The notes beneath the pieces were generated by a model. The model was not told the DNA's origin and did not search any database. It was given only the letters and a program-made list of their open reading frames with translations. Shown here piece after piece: positions 34,695-46,700 of a stretch of 64,000 bases of DNA. The stretch lies in assembly GCA_009823505.1 (NCBI GenBank), contig VZQC01000544.1, forward strand, positions 3,413,102 through 3,477,101, given 5' to 3'. Every line of letters begins with the position of its first letter. The first letter of the stretch is position 1. A program made the translations under genes and the position numbers. This DNA is from Rhizomys pruinosus (taxonomy: Eukaryota > Chordata > Mammalia > Rodentia > Spalacidae).

Positions 34695-35115
34695 TACTTG
34701 GCTTTTGTTGCTGTGATAAAAAGATCAAAAGCAACTTGGGGAGGAAAGAATTTATTTCATCTTAAACTCCCAGGTCGCAGTCATCACTGAGGGAAGTCAT
34801 GGCAGGAACTCAAGGCAGGTGCCTGAAGCAGAGACCACCAAGCAATGCTGCTTACTGGCTTGATCAGCAAGCAGAGACCACCAAGCAATGCTGCTTACTG
34901 GCTTGATCAGCTACTTTCCCTTTTTGTTTGTTGGCTTTTCTGTTTTATTCACGTTGTTTTTGAAACAGGGACTCACTGTAGCCCAAGCTGGCCTGGAACT
35001 TGTATGTAGAGCAGGCTGGCTCACAGAGATCCACTTGCCTCTGTCTCTGCCTCTGAGTGCTGGGATTAAAGGTGTACCCCACCATGCCTGGCTTAGCTAC
35101 CTTTCTTATACAGCC
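34695..35115 (-). mobile_element. MaLR-type LTR, inverted, split by a B1
   Basis: Reverse orientation of the LTR family at 24.7 and 58.5 kb (TTGTTGCTGTGATAAAAAG, TTTATTTCATCTTA, GCTGCTTACTGGCTTGATCA). A B1 (34919-35094) interrupts it, after which TTTCTTATACAGCCT continues the LTR. A 43-bp direct duplication lies inside it at 34828-34910. Confidence 0.6.
34919..35094 (-). mobile_element. B1 SINE nested in an LTR
   Basis: Minus-strand B1 (TGAAACAGGGACTCACTGTA through CCACCATGCCTGGC). Possible target-site duplication AGCTACYTTYC at 34909 and 35095. Confidence 0.85.
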
Positions 35116-35872
35116 TCTGTTCTTAGGGCCTGCTCTTTCCCTTACCACTCCTCTTGGGACTGTGTGTTACAGTGGAAAGAGACTGAATAGCATTTGTTTT
35201 GAATTGTAGTCTGGGCCTTGATAAGTTTCTTGGATTGTTTCATGCAAGATACTTAATCATTGTCCCTTGGTTTCTCAAGGTCTAAAATAAAGATAACAGT
35301 ATCAATGTCCGCCTAACTCATGGGAATACTGAAGATAATATATAAAAAAATGAAACTGCTTCAAGCCTTAAAGAGGAAGGTAACAGATCTCAGGCCCAGG
35401 GCACATGTTAACATTGCAGGTAGCCCTGGACCATTGGAACAACCTCCAAGATGTTACTGTAACTACAGACTGTTGAGACTTCAGAGAATCTTTCTTATTC
35501 TTTGATGATATTCATGTGTGGCTTTGCAATTTTGTGTGTTGGTTGGATTTCTTTCAGAGATGTGAATTGCCTGGCTTTTTAAACTTCTTTTTATAATTGT
35601 GTGGCTTTTTAAACTTCTGGCCAATTCAAAGTGTAACATTTTTCACCAGAGGGACAGAGTAGCCTAGTGAAGGTTTCTCTGCTCCTGTAGAAGGATGCTA
35701 GAAAGTGCTGTTCCCCTCCTTCTGGTTCCTTAGCACAGGTAGTTCTGTGCCATTGATACATTCCCCTGACTCTGTTGCCTCCTGTCACCCATGCCCCGTG
35801 CCCTACCTTATCTGAGTGGGGACCAAAGGGTAGCTCCTGTGCTGTGAGGAATTTTATAAGATTTCCTGTGAC
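35116..35872. other. No recognisable feature
   Basis: Unassigned DNA. It contains a short near-duplicate phrase GTGGCTTTTTAAACTTCT (about 35570-35618). Confidence 0.45.
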
Positions 35873-35887
35873 AGCTCTGCTTTCTTT

Positions 35888-36052
35888 TTTTTTCTTTTTT
35901 TTGGGGGGGTCTTTTTGAGACAGGGTCTCCCTGTAGCCCCAGCTGTCCTGGAACTTGCTCTGTAGACCAGGCTGGCCTTGAACTCACAAAGATCCGCCTG
36001 CCTCTGCCTCCTGAGTGCTAGGACTAAAGACATGCGCCACCATGCCCGGCTG
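35888..36052 (-). mobile_element. Young B1 SINE
   Basis: T-rich tail, a G run, GAGACAGGGTCTCCCTGTAG and CACCATGCCCGGCTG. Perfect 15-bp target-site duplication AGCTCTGCTTTCTTT at 35873-35887 and 36053-36067. Confidence 0.95.
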
Positions 36053-36599
36053 AGCTCTGCTTTCTTTATGTTCATTAAAGCTTATATTACTTTTAAATCT
36101 AACTCTTACTTTTTAAGATTCTTATTACTTCCCCTTGGACCAAGGATGGGTCCCCTAAGTAGAAGCTAAGGAACAGGACCAGTAGGTCTGTACTGTATGG
36201 CTAAAGATTTGAATTCTTAACATAATGTCTGAGGAAGAAGATGACAGTGTTTTATATTTAGTACAATGACATCTGATTGTGTAAGACTCTGCTGTTGCAA
36301 GGAAGGCTATCACCAAAGTGCAGAGAATAAGTGTCAGTGGCCACAAATGGGACATCTATATCACACCCCTCCCCTGAGGCCGAGGGACCATCATGGAAGA
36401 TGGCTCTTTTAAAAGCAGCTACATATGTTGTAACATGCTTGACATATTGCAGGGTTTGGTCTAGAGAGTTTGGTTTTGGTGGTACCTTTTTTCTTCTCTC
36501 TTTTAAAATAAATCATAAGTAAAGGAGTTTACTTGGCCAGTTTTTTTTTCTGGCAGTTACAAACTACTGTGTCTTAAATGGGTCCTGTTTTACATTTGT
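36053..36599. other. Unassigned DNA
   Basis: The part at 36120-36480 has a repeat-like feel (CACCCCTCCCCTGAGGCCGA) but I cannot name a family. No gene. Confidence 0.35.
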
Positions 36600-36685
36600 A
36601 TAACGATGCATTATTTATACATGGTAAAATTCACTCACTTGGTTGTGTAGTGAATTCATACTTGTACAACCACTACAAATTATAG
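36600..36685 (-). mobile_element. Old mammalian L1 3'UTR scrap (tentative)
   Basis: GGTAAAATTCACTCACTTGG and TTGTACAACCACTACAAAT resemble the conserved 3'UTR block of old mammalian L1s. Short and weak. Confidence 0.35.
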
Positions 36686-36689
36686 AAGA

Positions 36690-36797
36690 GATCCCAGCAT
36701 TTGGGAGGCAGAGGAAGGAGGATCTCTATGAGATTGAGGCCAGCCTGGTCTACATAGTCATCTAGGGCTATAGGGTGACCCTGTTTCAGAAAGACCA
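36690..36797 (+). mobile_element. 5'-truncated B1 SINE
   Basis: GATCCCAGCATTTGGGAGGC through ATAGGGTGACCCTGTTTCAG; lacks the first roughly 30 bases. Confidence 0.8.
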
Positions 36798-39047
36798 AAT
36801 ATGTGAAAAAAAGTCAGAATGTTGTTTTGTTTTCGCAGAAAGGTGATTCACCCCAGACTTGGTGGCTTTAGATTATGTTAGGTGGTTTCCAGAGTTGCCT
36901 TTACTCTAGGGCTAGAGACACTCTATTACTAAGACAGTGTGAGGTCTTAATTAAACACCTAGAATGCTTACTGAGGCCCCACCACTCTGCTGGCTCAGTT
37001 TCTCCCAGCATTTCCAGCCCACAGTACCTATTCAGCTCTCCGCTAGATAGCTCCTCTGTGTGGAGCCACATGGAGTCTTACCCTTCACCTCTGCACCCAG
37101 GGGGATCTTCATGTGGTGTTTGAAGCTCCTTCTCATAGCTCCTACTCATTTATAACATATTCCACCAAGTCCATGCCTCTCAGTAGCCCTAAAATTAGGT
37201 CCCTACCTTCTTTGCTGAGTGCGCCTGCTCTGCTCCACAGGCATGGGGCATGCAGGCAGAGGACGGGGACAGTCATCAGCTTGTGATCCTCCTGTATGGT
37301 TCTTTTCCATCTTTAGAGAATACCTGCTTCCTATATTTTGCTCAGTTTTATAGTAATTTACAACGGCAGGGATATAATGGAATAATTTATTCTTTTATGC
37401 CTAGTAGTAGAAGTTATAATGTACTTTTTATTAATATTTAGTGGTGGTTTCTAATGACATAATATCATCAGTTTTATTCAATTATATGCTTTAACAGTGC
37501 CTTAGACTTATATATAATTAACCTTCTTACTATGATCATGTTTTTATTTCTATTTCTTAAATAATTGTGAAGTTACCTGTAGGTTGTCTATATAATTTAT
37601 ACTTCCCATTACTGGGTTCAATTGTCTGTGGCTATAGCACACAGTCTATCCTTCTTTTACTTGTTATTCAATTTAATTATGAAATTTCACTTACAAACAT
37701 ATATATGAAACTTTTGTTCCTGGCAGAAATTGTATATCTCTTAGCTTTCTCACATAGCAGAGGAAGTTTTTGAAGCTCCTGTGTTTCATTGAGTTCATGC
37801 AGAAACATTAACACTAATATTTGATTTTCTTATTAGGAAGTATTTGCTACATTTTCATGGGGACTATGGCTTAGTCTATCATAAAGTAGAAAGATGTAAA
37901 ATATAGGAAGCAGAAATTTGTAAATATTTAGTTGTAATTTCTTCTTTATAATTTCACCCAGGTTTGCTCCCATGCTTTAAAATAACTACTTTCTAGGAAT
38001 TATTAGATTGGATTGATTTCAGAGTCATTTTCTTTACCCATGTTATTTACCACTTGGCGGTAATATTGACCAAGAAGAGCAATGGAACACTGCAAAGCAA
38101 CAGAGACTTCAGGCTTCCTCTTATTAGTCTTGCAATTTGTTTCCAATGTCTGAGTTTCTTTGCTTTGTGCAGTGTATCTGATAGTGTGCAACTGACAGCA
38201 GGCAGAAATGAAGGCCTAGTACTGACATGTCAGGCCAACGGCTTTTCTCTTATAGCTTCGATTTTTCTCAGTTATGGAATAAAGTGATTAGAGCAAAGGA
38301 TATTATGATGTATCTTCCAACTTTTTTACCTTCTGAGAGCTGAACATTTAATGTACATATTTTAAAATGATACCTAACATTGAGGCTTTACCTTTAAATC
38401 TTTATTTTTACATGAAAATTAAAAGAATATGTGATCCATTTCTCTATAAGGCAATTTAAAGGTAATATATAAAGCCATCCAAAATAAATACTTTCAAAGA
38501 AAACTTTAAAACTTTGAAGTCAACAGAGGTGGGGCAGGAAACCAACAACAGAGCTGCTCTTTGGCCGCCAACTTGATTTCTGGACAGTTTGTGTAACTGA
38601 TACTCTTATGAATAGAAAACTCACCGGAGGTGGAAATACTAATCCCAAGGTACTCTAGACTGAATTTACCTTGGAAATGAAAACTCACAATGAGGTAAGA
38701 TTTATGCAGTACGTGGATTATGTATATATCCTCTTCAAACCTTTCATTTCATAAGGCTGGGAAGCCAAATAGTTGTAGAATAATCTTTTATCTCTTTATT
38801 TAGAAAATAGCTCAGTGAAAACACCTTACCTTGCACTGACGAGAAAGTAGCTTTTACTTTGGTGAATGTTTGTGGATGGTACCTTGGTTGTTTATTCTTT
38901 TTTGGTTTTTACCTTCAAGCGTGTTCCAATTTCAGTTTACAGATCCAGTCCAGATCCAAAGTTTTGCCCAGTGGCCCTTCTTCTGGATATCTCCATGTGG
39001 CCATCAAGAGAAGGCTGCCTTTATCAGCACCTAATTTAAAAGTTGGA
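36798..39047. other. No recognisable feature in 2.2 kb
   Basis: AT-rich, apparently unique DNA without repeats I can identify. Open frames of 60-82 aa have no domain, start or splice support. If any host exon exists in the window it could lie in stretches like this, but I see no evidence. Confidence 0.45.
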
Positions 39048-39165
39048 GCTGGGCATGGTGGCACATGCCTTTAATCCTAGCTGAGGCAGGCAGATATCTT
39101 TGAGTTCAAGGCTGGCCTGGTCTACGTAGAGAGTTCTAGAGCTATAGGGAGACCAGTCTCTATCT

Positions 39166-39206
<41 letters not shown>

Positions 39207-39220
39207 ACCAAAAAAAAGAA
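39048..39220 (+). mobile_element. B1 SINE with a (CA)n-expanded tail
   Basis: GCTGGGCATGGTGGCACATG head with a small internal deletion after CTTTAATCCTAGC, then a (CA)n stretch at 39167-39200 and an A-rich end. The microsatellite arose in the SINE tail. Confidence 0.85.
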
Positions 39221-39403
39221 AAGGAAGTTGAAAGTGATTGTTTTAAGAGAAATGACTGGTAAATTTTAAACTGAGTTACATATGTCACTCAGCTAATGTC
39301 CTACAGACATTTTCACTGTATTACAAATATTATAATGTGTAATATGTATAATATATGCATACCATGCATATTATGCATGTACATATATGCATGCACATTT
39401 TAT

Positions 39404-39432
39404 ACACACACACACACACACAGATACACACA
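39404..39432. repeat. (CA)n microsatellite
   Basis: About nine CA units, then CAGATACACACACA. The preceding 39330-39400 is made of TATGCA/ATGCAT-rich words. Confidence 0.9.
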
Positions 39433-39599
39433 CAAAACTCAAGGTGTAGAATGGTTTCAGTGGGCTTGTAAGGCCATTTTATCCTTACTGTCATTTCCCT
39501 ATTTAGTGAATACTTTTTGTTCCTCTTTGGAGCCTGCCTTCAAAGGAGGAGATGGAGGTCGTATTCTCATCAGGAATTAGGTTGACAAGGTTAGTCAGT

Positions 39600-39755
39600 T
39601 CTGTTGTTTTTCAGTTTATTCTATTATTTTATTATGTGTATTGCTTGCATGTCTGTAAGTGCAGCTGTGTTGTGCAATGCCCACAAGGCGAGAGGAGGGT
39701 GTTGGATTCCCCTAGAACTGGAGTTACAGACTATTGTTTTGAGCTCAGCTGTGTG
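39600..39755 (-). mobile_element. Partial B2-type SINE
   Basis: Minus strand: T-rich tail, TTGCTTGCATGTCTGTAAGT, GGATTCCCCTAGAACTGGAG. The tRNA-like head is missing. Confidence 0.7.
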
Positions 39756-40122
39756 TGTCTTTTGAGATGAGCCTGGAGCCCAGACATTAGTAATGGAAGT
39801 ACTGAGAAGATCTATGATGGTTTGCCCTTCAGAGACCAGGTCTCACCCCTTGCAGATTTGTTTCCTATAAAATGGTGCAGTAAAGGGCTCTAGTCTGGGG
39901 TCTTTCTGAGGAAATTATGCTTTATATTTTCTTTGTTGCAGAACCTGTTTGTGAGGAAACTTGATGTTTTGTGTTGATCAAGCAGCTAAATATCAGTTAA
40001 GATAAAATAAAACAGTGCCCACGATGACCTCCACTGCTTCCTGGCAGGACATCCTTGTCCATGGTGGTCTTTGTGAGCTTTTCTAGTCTTAAGGATTAAG
40101 AAGAATAAGAAGCGCACAAGCA
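39756..40122. other. No recognisable feature
   Basis: Unassigned DNA between two SINEs; no gene visible. Confidence 0.45.
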
Positions 40123-40322
40123 GGGCTGTCAAGATGGCACAGCAGGTAAAGGCACTTTCTGGCCGATAATATAAAAAGCCTGAAGATACGAGTTCATTTC
40201 TGGAACCAAAGGTAGGAGAGAATTGATTCTACAGAGTTGTTCTCCAACCTCCCCACGTGCAACATGGCGCGTGTATCCCCTTCCTCATCATACATATACA
40301 ACAAAAGCAAAGAAGGAAAAGA
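40123..40322 (+). mobile_element. B2/B4-related SINE, diverged
   Basis: GGGCTGTCAAGATGGCACAG, AGGTAAAGGCACTTTCTGGC, GAGAGAATTGATTCTACAGA and CTCCAACCTCCCCACGTGC match a rodent tRNA-headed SINE type distinct from the young B2s. Confidence 0.65.
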
Positions 40323-40395
40323 TGTTAATTAAGAACAGGGCCTTCAAGTCACAGTGGAGGAATAGCCCCGCCATCCTTGTCCAGTTTCAGGGAGG

Positions 40396-40704
40396 GTGTG
40401 GTTGTTTGAATAGTGTCCCCTGTACACTTACATTCGAAAGCCTGGGCCCCTGTTGGTGCTGCATTGGAAGTTATGGATCCTGTAGATGGTGGTGTCTTCT
40501 GGAGGAGTCATATCACTGGGGGTGGGCTTTGAGAGTTTGTAGCCTCACCTGCTTCCTGTTCTCTCTCCCTCCTTCCTGTCTCCTCTCACCACCTGTCCCT
40601 ATTGCTCTGCCTTCCTTTCCATTGTGGAAATGTAAGCACTTTTCTTCCATAAAGTGTGTGTGGTCATGATGTTTTATCCCAGCAACAGAAAGCAAGCTAG
40701 AACA
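40396..40704 (+). mobile_element. Old LTR-like repeat (same type as 31.1 kb)
   Basis: TGTGGTTGTTTGAATAG, ACTGGGGGTGGGCTTTGAGA, CTGCTTCCTGTTCTCTCTCC and the terminal AGCAACAGAAAGCAAGCTAG follow the medium-reiteration LTR pattern. Confidence 0.45.
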
Positions 40705-42115
40705 GATGGTTAAGAGAGGCAAAGCCCCATTCTTCTGAACAAGCACTGGGAAATCTGTTGGGTCTGAAAAATTCATTCTTTTTTCTTTTCGTAGTAAAAT
40801 AGGCTCATCATAGAGATTGAATCTATTGCAGAGTGCATAACGTTACAGACAGAAGTGCTCAAAAAATAATGGTACTGTACTAGCTTAACTCTGGTTTTAG
40901 TGGTTAGACTTCCACAGCATAGGATATCTCATGGGAATGTGTGATTTCTTTTAAACCATTAGCTGAATTCCATTTTGTAAGGTCTTTACCACAACCACAG
41001 GCTTAGTTGTCAGTTCCTACCTATACCTGAAAGGAATTAAGTATATTCGAAACTTAAATGAAAAGAAAATTTGAAAAGAAACATTAGAAAACAAATTGGT
41101 AGGAATATAGAGATAAATCTAAATATTTTGTGCAGTTATGCGTACGTGTGTAATGTGCGTTGCATTAATTTTCTCCCATTTCTTGCGTCTGTGGTTGGTT
41201 CTGTGGTTGCTGTGGGGAAGGTTATGTGAAGGAATAGCATGATGAGGTTACAAGTTCTCTGTAACTGGGACAGAAAGAACAGCCCCTCCTCACACACATC
41301 CACGAAGGAAGCATGGCTGGATGCTGCATTTCAGAACTTGCACAGAGGAGCCAGTTTTCTTCATTCTTACTTCAGAGTCTGATCACTTTCATCATTTTCA
41401 TGCAGGCACAGGATGGAAGGATATGAGGGTGAACTGTCAATCTGGGACATTTTTGTTTTATGTGGGTGTTCTTTGCCTTCTGTTTTATTTGTGTATTTAA
41501 AGTTTTACTTATTTTTATGTGCTGATATGGGGGAGAGACAGCTTAGAGACAGGGACCTGATGTAGAACAGTTGGGATTTGGTTAATCTGCTTAGAAACAG
41601 CACTAATCGGTGCATCAGATGCTGTTGACAGCAGTGCCACTCTTCTGCCTCTCCCTTCACTGTCTTCCTGCTTGTTCCTCCTATGCTACCTTTGGTTTTA
41701 TTTAAATTTATTGTTTTATTTCATACTAATGTTCATTTTCTAATATTTCCTATTTTTTATTGGCACTTCATTTTTGAATTTTACTACAGTTCTATTGTGG
41801 AAAGCCTTTTAGCTTTTTAGTCATGTGGGTGTAGAGGGTATATAAATATAATACTCATGTTCTGAAGTAAGTTTAATATATAATTAAGAATAAGAGTAAT
41901 TTTGAATTCCTTTTATTGATAATATTAAAATGACAGCTGTAGGTATGTGTCAAAATAAGCACATGACCATGGTTTTCTTGAGGTATCTCTGGCTCCAAGA
42001 GCAATTATAGAAGTGTTAGCAGAACCATTCTGTTTTCTTTCTTCTGCTTTCCGTTTCTCAGTGCTTACAACTTTAAGTTACTTTTCTAAGATCAAAGTCA
42101 ATTACCTGTTATTAA
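40705..42115. other. No recognisable feature
   Basis: AT-rich unassigned DNA, no gene visible. Confidence 0.45.
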
Positions 42116-42129
42116 AAACCTCCTTTGTG

Positions 42130-42343
42130 GGGCTGGAGAGAAGACGTCTCAGTGCTTAAGATCACTGGACCTGGGTTGAGTTCCCAGCACCCACATGGTG
42201 GCTAACAGTCATCCCTAACTCAGTTTCGGGGGGTCCAACACCCTCTTCTGGCCTCTCTGGGCATTGCATGCTCCAGTGCACTTACATACATGCAGGTAAA
42301 ACATTTACATAGGTAAAATATAAGTAAATAAAAAGTTAAAAAA
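42130..42343 (+). mobile_element. B2-type SINE, older subfamily
   Basis: GGGCTGGAGAGAAGACGTCT, GAGTTCCCAGCACCCACATG, CATACATGCAGGTAAAACA. Direct repeat ACCTCCTTTGTG on both sides (ends 42129 and 42356). No internal duplication. Confidence 0.9.
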
Positions 42344-42437
42344 TACCTCCTTTGTGCCAGGAAATTCACTGTATACTTTTCAAAATGATCCTATGAAGTA
42401 GATATTTTAATATCTTTTCTTAAAAATTCCAACTAGG

Positions 42438-42581
42438 GCCGGGTGTGGTGGCGCACGCCTTTAATCCTAGCACTTGGGAGGCAGAGGCAGGTGGATCTTT
42501 GTGAGTTCAAGGCCAGCCTGGTCTACAGAGTGAGTTCCAGGACAGCTGGGGCTACAGGGAGACCCTGTCTCAAAAAGAAAA
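42438..42581 (+). mobile_element. Young B1 SINE
   Basis: GCCGGGTGTGGTGGCGCACG head, complete body, short tail. Perfect 16-bp target-site duplication AAAAATTCCAACTAGG at 42422-42437 and 42582-42597. Confidence 0.96.
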
Positions 42582-42597
42582 AAAAATTCCAACTAGG

Positions 42598-43057
42598 CTA
42601 AAGCTCAAAGTACTTAGGCATATATTAAGAGTACTCAGCTAGTCCACAGCCATACCTGCATTATTGGAGGCTATGTGGCTTAGACATAGGAAGTTTAGGT
42701 CCAGCTCTGTTGCTGGGCCTCAGTGTCTGCATGTGTAAAATGTAACCAACAGTCTTGTTTCTAACTGAGCTTTATACAAAGTGAGCACAGCAGTATTTAG
42801 CACATGCAGTCTTGATGAGTAGCATCAAATCCATGCTGGGCATTTACTATATTCTGTTCTTTGCATGTTGGGACCTGGATATATCATTTCTGTCTCAAAT
42901 CTAAGTAAGAAAGTTCTAAGAGAATATGAAGTATCATGATAATTTCAAGGATATGTTGGGTACTAAGAGGGGCATTTGAAAGGTCAGATGTAACTTATTC
43001 TGTGGGATTTTGAAATCTCAAGGATGGGCAGAAGTAGAACTATGTTTTAATTCAATT
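42598..43057. other. No recognisable feature
   Basis: Unassigned DNA upstream of the full-length L1 insertion site. Confidence 0.45.
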
Positions 43058-43502
43058 AAGAAGAGCTATTTTCTTTTTTTAATTAATTAATTAATTTTTA
43101 TTTTTTTATCAAATCTAGACCTGGGTTCCCCCCCATTCCCCCACCCCACCAGAGCTCATGCATTCTGCCAAACATGCTTTTCATCTCTTTCTCAGTCTTT
43201 TTCAATATTCTCCATGAGGAAGTTGACTGCTTTGAGCAGAAGTTCACTGTTTCAGTCAGTTCTTCAATGCAGTCCTTTCTGTTGTTGTTGTTGTTTCTAA
43301 TATGCATCACTCCCAGCTGCTTTGGACAAAAGTTCAAGGGGCCATGCATAAGAAATACTTACAACTAGGTAATTGGCACTAGCATTCACAGATGAGGGAT
43401 ACCATTCATCGTTTGTTTTCCTGGGACTGTGTTACTTCACTCAGCATGATGTCTTCTAGCTCCAGCCATTTTCCTGCAAAGCTCGGGATGTCATCTTTCT
43501 TT

Positions 43503-43790
43503 TTTTAAATTTTTTTTATTTTTTATTTTTTAAAGGCGTGCGCCACCACGCCCGGCATCTATCTATCTCTGTATGTGTATCAATGCACTGTCTGCATGCA
43601 AGTCTGTGCACCCGTGTCGTGCAATGCCGTAGAGGTCAGAAGAGGGTGTCGGATTCCCCTGGAACTGGAGTTCTCCTGGAATTGGAGCCCCAGACGGCTC
43701 TCGGCCGCCATATGGGTGCTGGGGATCGAACCCGAGTCCTCTGCAAGAGCGGTTGGCACTCCCAACCGCTAGGCCATCTATCCAGCCCCC
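43503..43790 (-). mobile_element. Chimeric B2-B1 SINE inserted in L1 ORF2
   Basis: On the minus strand: complete young B2 (about 43557-43790, with the internal duplication), AGATAGATAGATG, then exactly the first 25 bases of a B1 (43532-43556, CGCCACCACGCCCGGC on the plus strand), then an A-rich tail. The whole unit is bracketed by 17-bp GGATGTCRTCTTTCTTT at 43486-43502 and 43791-43807, so B2 and the B1 head arrived as one insertion. Confidence 0.92.
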
Positions 43791-46700
43791 GGATGTCGTC
43801 TTTCTTTACTGCTGCATAGAACTCCATTGTGTAGATGTACCACATTTTCTCTATCCACTCCTCAGTTGAGGGGCATTTAGGTTGGATCCAGCTCCTTGCT
43901 ATTGTGAAGAGAGCTGAAATAAACATGGCCATGCATGTATCTCTGCAGTGGGGTGAGTCTTGAGGGTACATGCCTAGGAGTGGTATGGCTGGGTCAGGTA
44001 GCAAGTTCATTCCAAGTCTTCCAAGGGTTCTCCACACTGCTTTCCATAGTGGCCGTACCAGTTTACATTCCCACCAGCAGTGGATGAGTGTTCCCCTTTC
44101 CCCACAACCTCTCCAGCACTTGGTATCATTTGTTTTCTTGATCCTAGCCAGTCTTATTGGAGTAAGATGATATCTTAAAGTGGTTTTGATTTGCATTTCC
44201 TTAATGATTAGTGATGTTGAACACTTCTTGAGGTGTTTCTCAGACATCTCTAATTCCTCACTTGTGAAGTCTCTGTTCAGTTCTTTGCTCCATCTATTGA
44301 GTGGGTCATTTGTTTTCTTTTTTCTTTGTTTTTTGAGTAGTTTATATATTCTGGAAATCAATGCTTTGTCAGATGTATCTGCAGTGAAGGTTTCCTCCCA
44401 CTCTGTGGGATTTCTCTTCACTTCCTTGATTGTTTCTTTTGATGTACAGAAGCTTTTGAGTTTAATGAGGTCCCATTTGTCAATTGTCGACCTTAATTCT
44501 TGTGCAGCTGCTGTCTGATTTAGGAAGTCTTTTCCTACGCCTATGTCTTGTAGTCTGCTGCCAACTTTTTCTTCTATCACCTTCAGAGTTTGGGGTTTCA
44601 CGTTGAGGTCTTTAATCCATCTGGAGTTGACTTTTGTACAGGGTGAGAGGTAGGGGTTTAATTTCATTCTTCTACAAGTGGTGATCCAGTTTTGCCAACA
44701 CCACTTGCTGAAGATGCTGTCTTTTCTCCATTGTGGTTTCTTGGCCCCCTTGTCAAATATGAGATGGCTGAAATTGTATGTGCTCAGATTTGGATCTTCG
44801 GTTTTGTTCCATTGGTCAACAGGTCTGTTTTTGTGCCAGTACCAGGCTGTTTTTATGACTATAGCCCTGTAGTATAGTTTAAAATCTGGTATAGAGATCC
44901 CTCCTGTGTAGCTCTTTTCACTCAGGATTGATTTGGCTATTCGGGGTCTTTTGTTTCTCCAAATGAATTTAAGAACTTTTGTTTCCAAGCCTGTGAAGAA
45001 ACTCTTGGGGATTTTGATTGGGATTGCATTAAATCTATACAAGAGTTTTGGTAAAATGGACATTTTTACAATGTTAATTTTCCCAATCCATGAGCATGGG
45101 AGGTTTTTCCATCTTCTGAGGTCTTCTTCAATTTCTTTCTTTAAGGGTTTAAAATTTTTGTTGTAGAGGTCTTTGGTGTCTTTGGTTAGGTTTGTTCCTA
45201 GGTATCTTATTGTTTTTGAGGCTATTGTGAGTGGGAAGGTCTCTTTGAATTCTTTCTCCAGTTGCTTGTTCTTGGTGTAAAGAAAGGCCATTGATTTTCT
45301 AAGGTTAATTTTGTATCCTGCCACTTTGCTGAAGCTGTTAATCGTTTCTAGGAGTTTTCTGGTGGAGTTTTTTGCATCCCTTAAGTAAACAATCATATCA
45401 TCAGCAAATAGGGATAGTTTGACTTCCTCTTTTCCAATTAGTACTCCTTTAATATCCTTTTCTTGCCTTATTGCTCTAGCAAGTGTTTCAAGCACTATAT
45501 TGAAGAGGAGTGGTGATAGGGGGCAGCCTTGCCGAGTTCCTACCTTTAAAGGGAATGTTTCTGTCATTTCCCCATTTAGGATGATATTGGCTGTGGGTTT
45601 CCTGTATATGGCTTTGATTACATTGAGGAATGATCCCTCCAATCCAATTCCTTCTAGGACTTTAAGCATGAAGGGATGCTGGATTTTGTCAAAGGCTTTT
45701 TCAGCATCAATTGAGATGATGGTGTGGTTTTTGTCTTTGATTCCGTTTATGTGTTTGATGATGTTTATTGATTTTCGTATGTTGAACCATCCCTGCATCT
45801 CTGGTATGAATCCAACTTGGTCATGATGGATGATCTTCTTGATGTGGGTCTGTATGCGATTTGCCAGTATTCTGTTTAGAATTTTGGCATCTGTGTTCAT
45901 GAGGGAGATGGGTCTATAATTCTCCTTTTTAGTTGTATCTTTGCCTGGTTTTGGTAATAGAGTGATGTTGGCTTCATAGAAGGAATTTGGGAGAGTTCCC
46001 TCTGATTGTATACTTCTAAACAGTTTCAGAAATAATGGTTGTAGGTCTTTTTGAAATGTTTTATAGAATTCTGCTGTGAAACCGTCTGGGCCTGGGCTTT
46101 TTTTAGTTGGGAGGCTTCTTACTACATCCTCTATTTCTTCATATGTTATGGGTCTGTTTAAGCTGCTGGTCTCCTCTTGGCCAAGCTTTGGTGATTCCCA
46201 AGATTTCAGATATTCATCCATTTCTTCTAGATTTTCAAACTTGGTAGAATATAGGTTCTTGTAATATTCCCATATAATTTTCTTGATCTTTTCCTTGTCC
46301 GTTGTGATATTTCCCTTTTCATCACAGATTGTATTGATTTGGAGTTGTTCCTTCTTTCTTTTTGTTAACTGGGCTAGAGGTCTGTCTATCTTGTTTATTC
46401 TTTCAAAGAACCAACTTTTGGCTTCATTGATTTTTTGTATTGTTTTCTTTGTTTCTATTTCATTGATTTCTGCTCTGATTTTTGTTATTTCTTCCTGTCT
46501 GTTGCGTTTAGGGTTCATCTGTTGTTGCCTCTCAAGTGCTTTTAGCTGTAGTGTTAGATCATTCACTTGTGCTCTTTCTGTTTTTCTAATGTAGGCACCC
46601 AGGGCTATAAATTTCCCTCTTAGGACTGCTTTTAAGGTATCCCATAAGTTTTGTTGTGTTGTATTGTCATTGTCATTCAGTTCCAGGAATGTTTTTATTT

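Noticed and set aside
40223..40669. 148-aa plus-strand frame
   Set aside because: It spans a SINE and an old LTR-like repeat; composition is irregular and no domain is recognisable.
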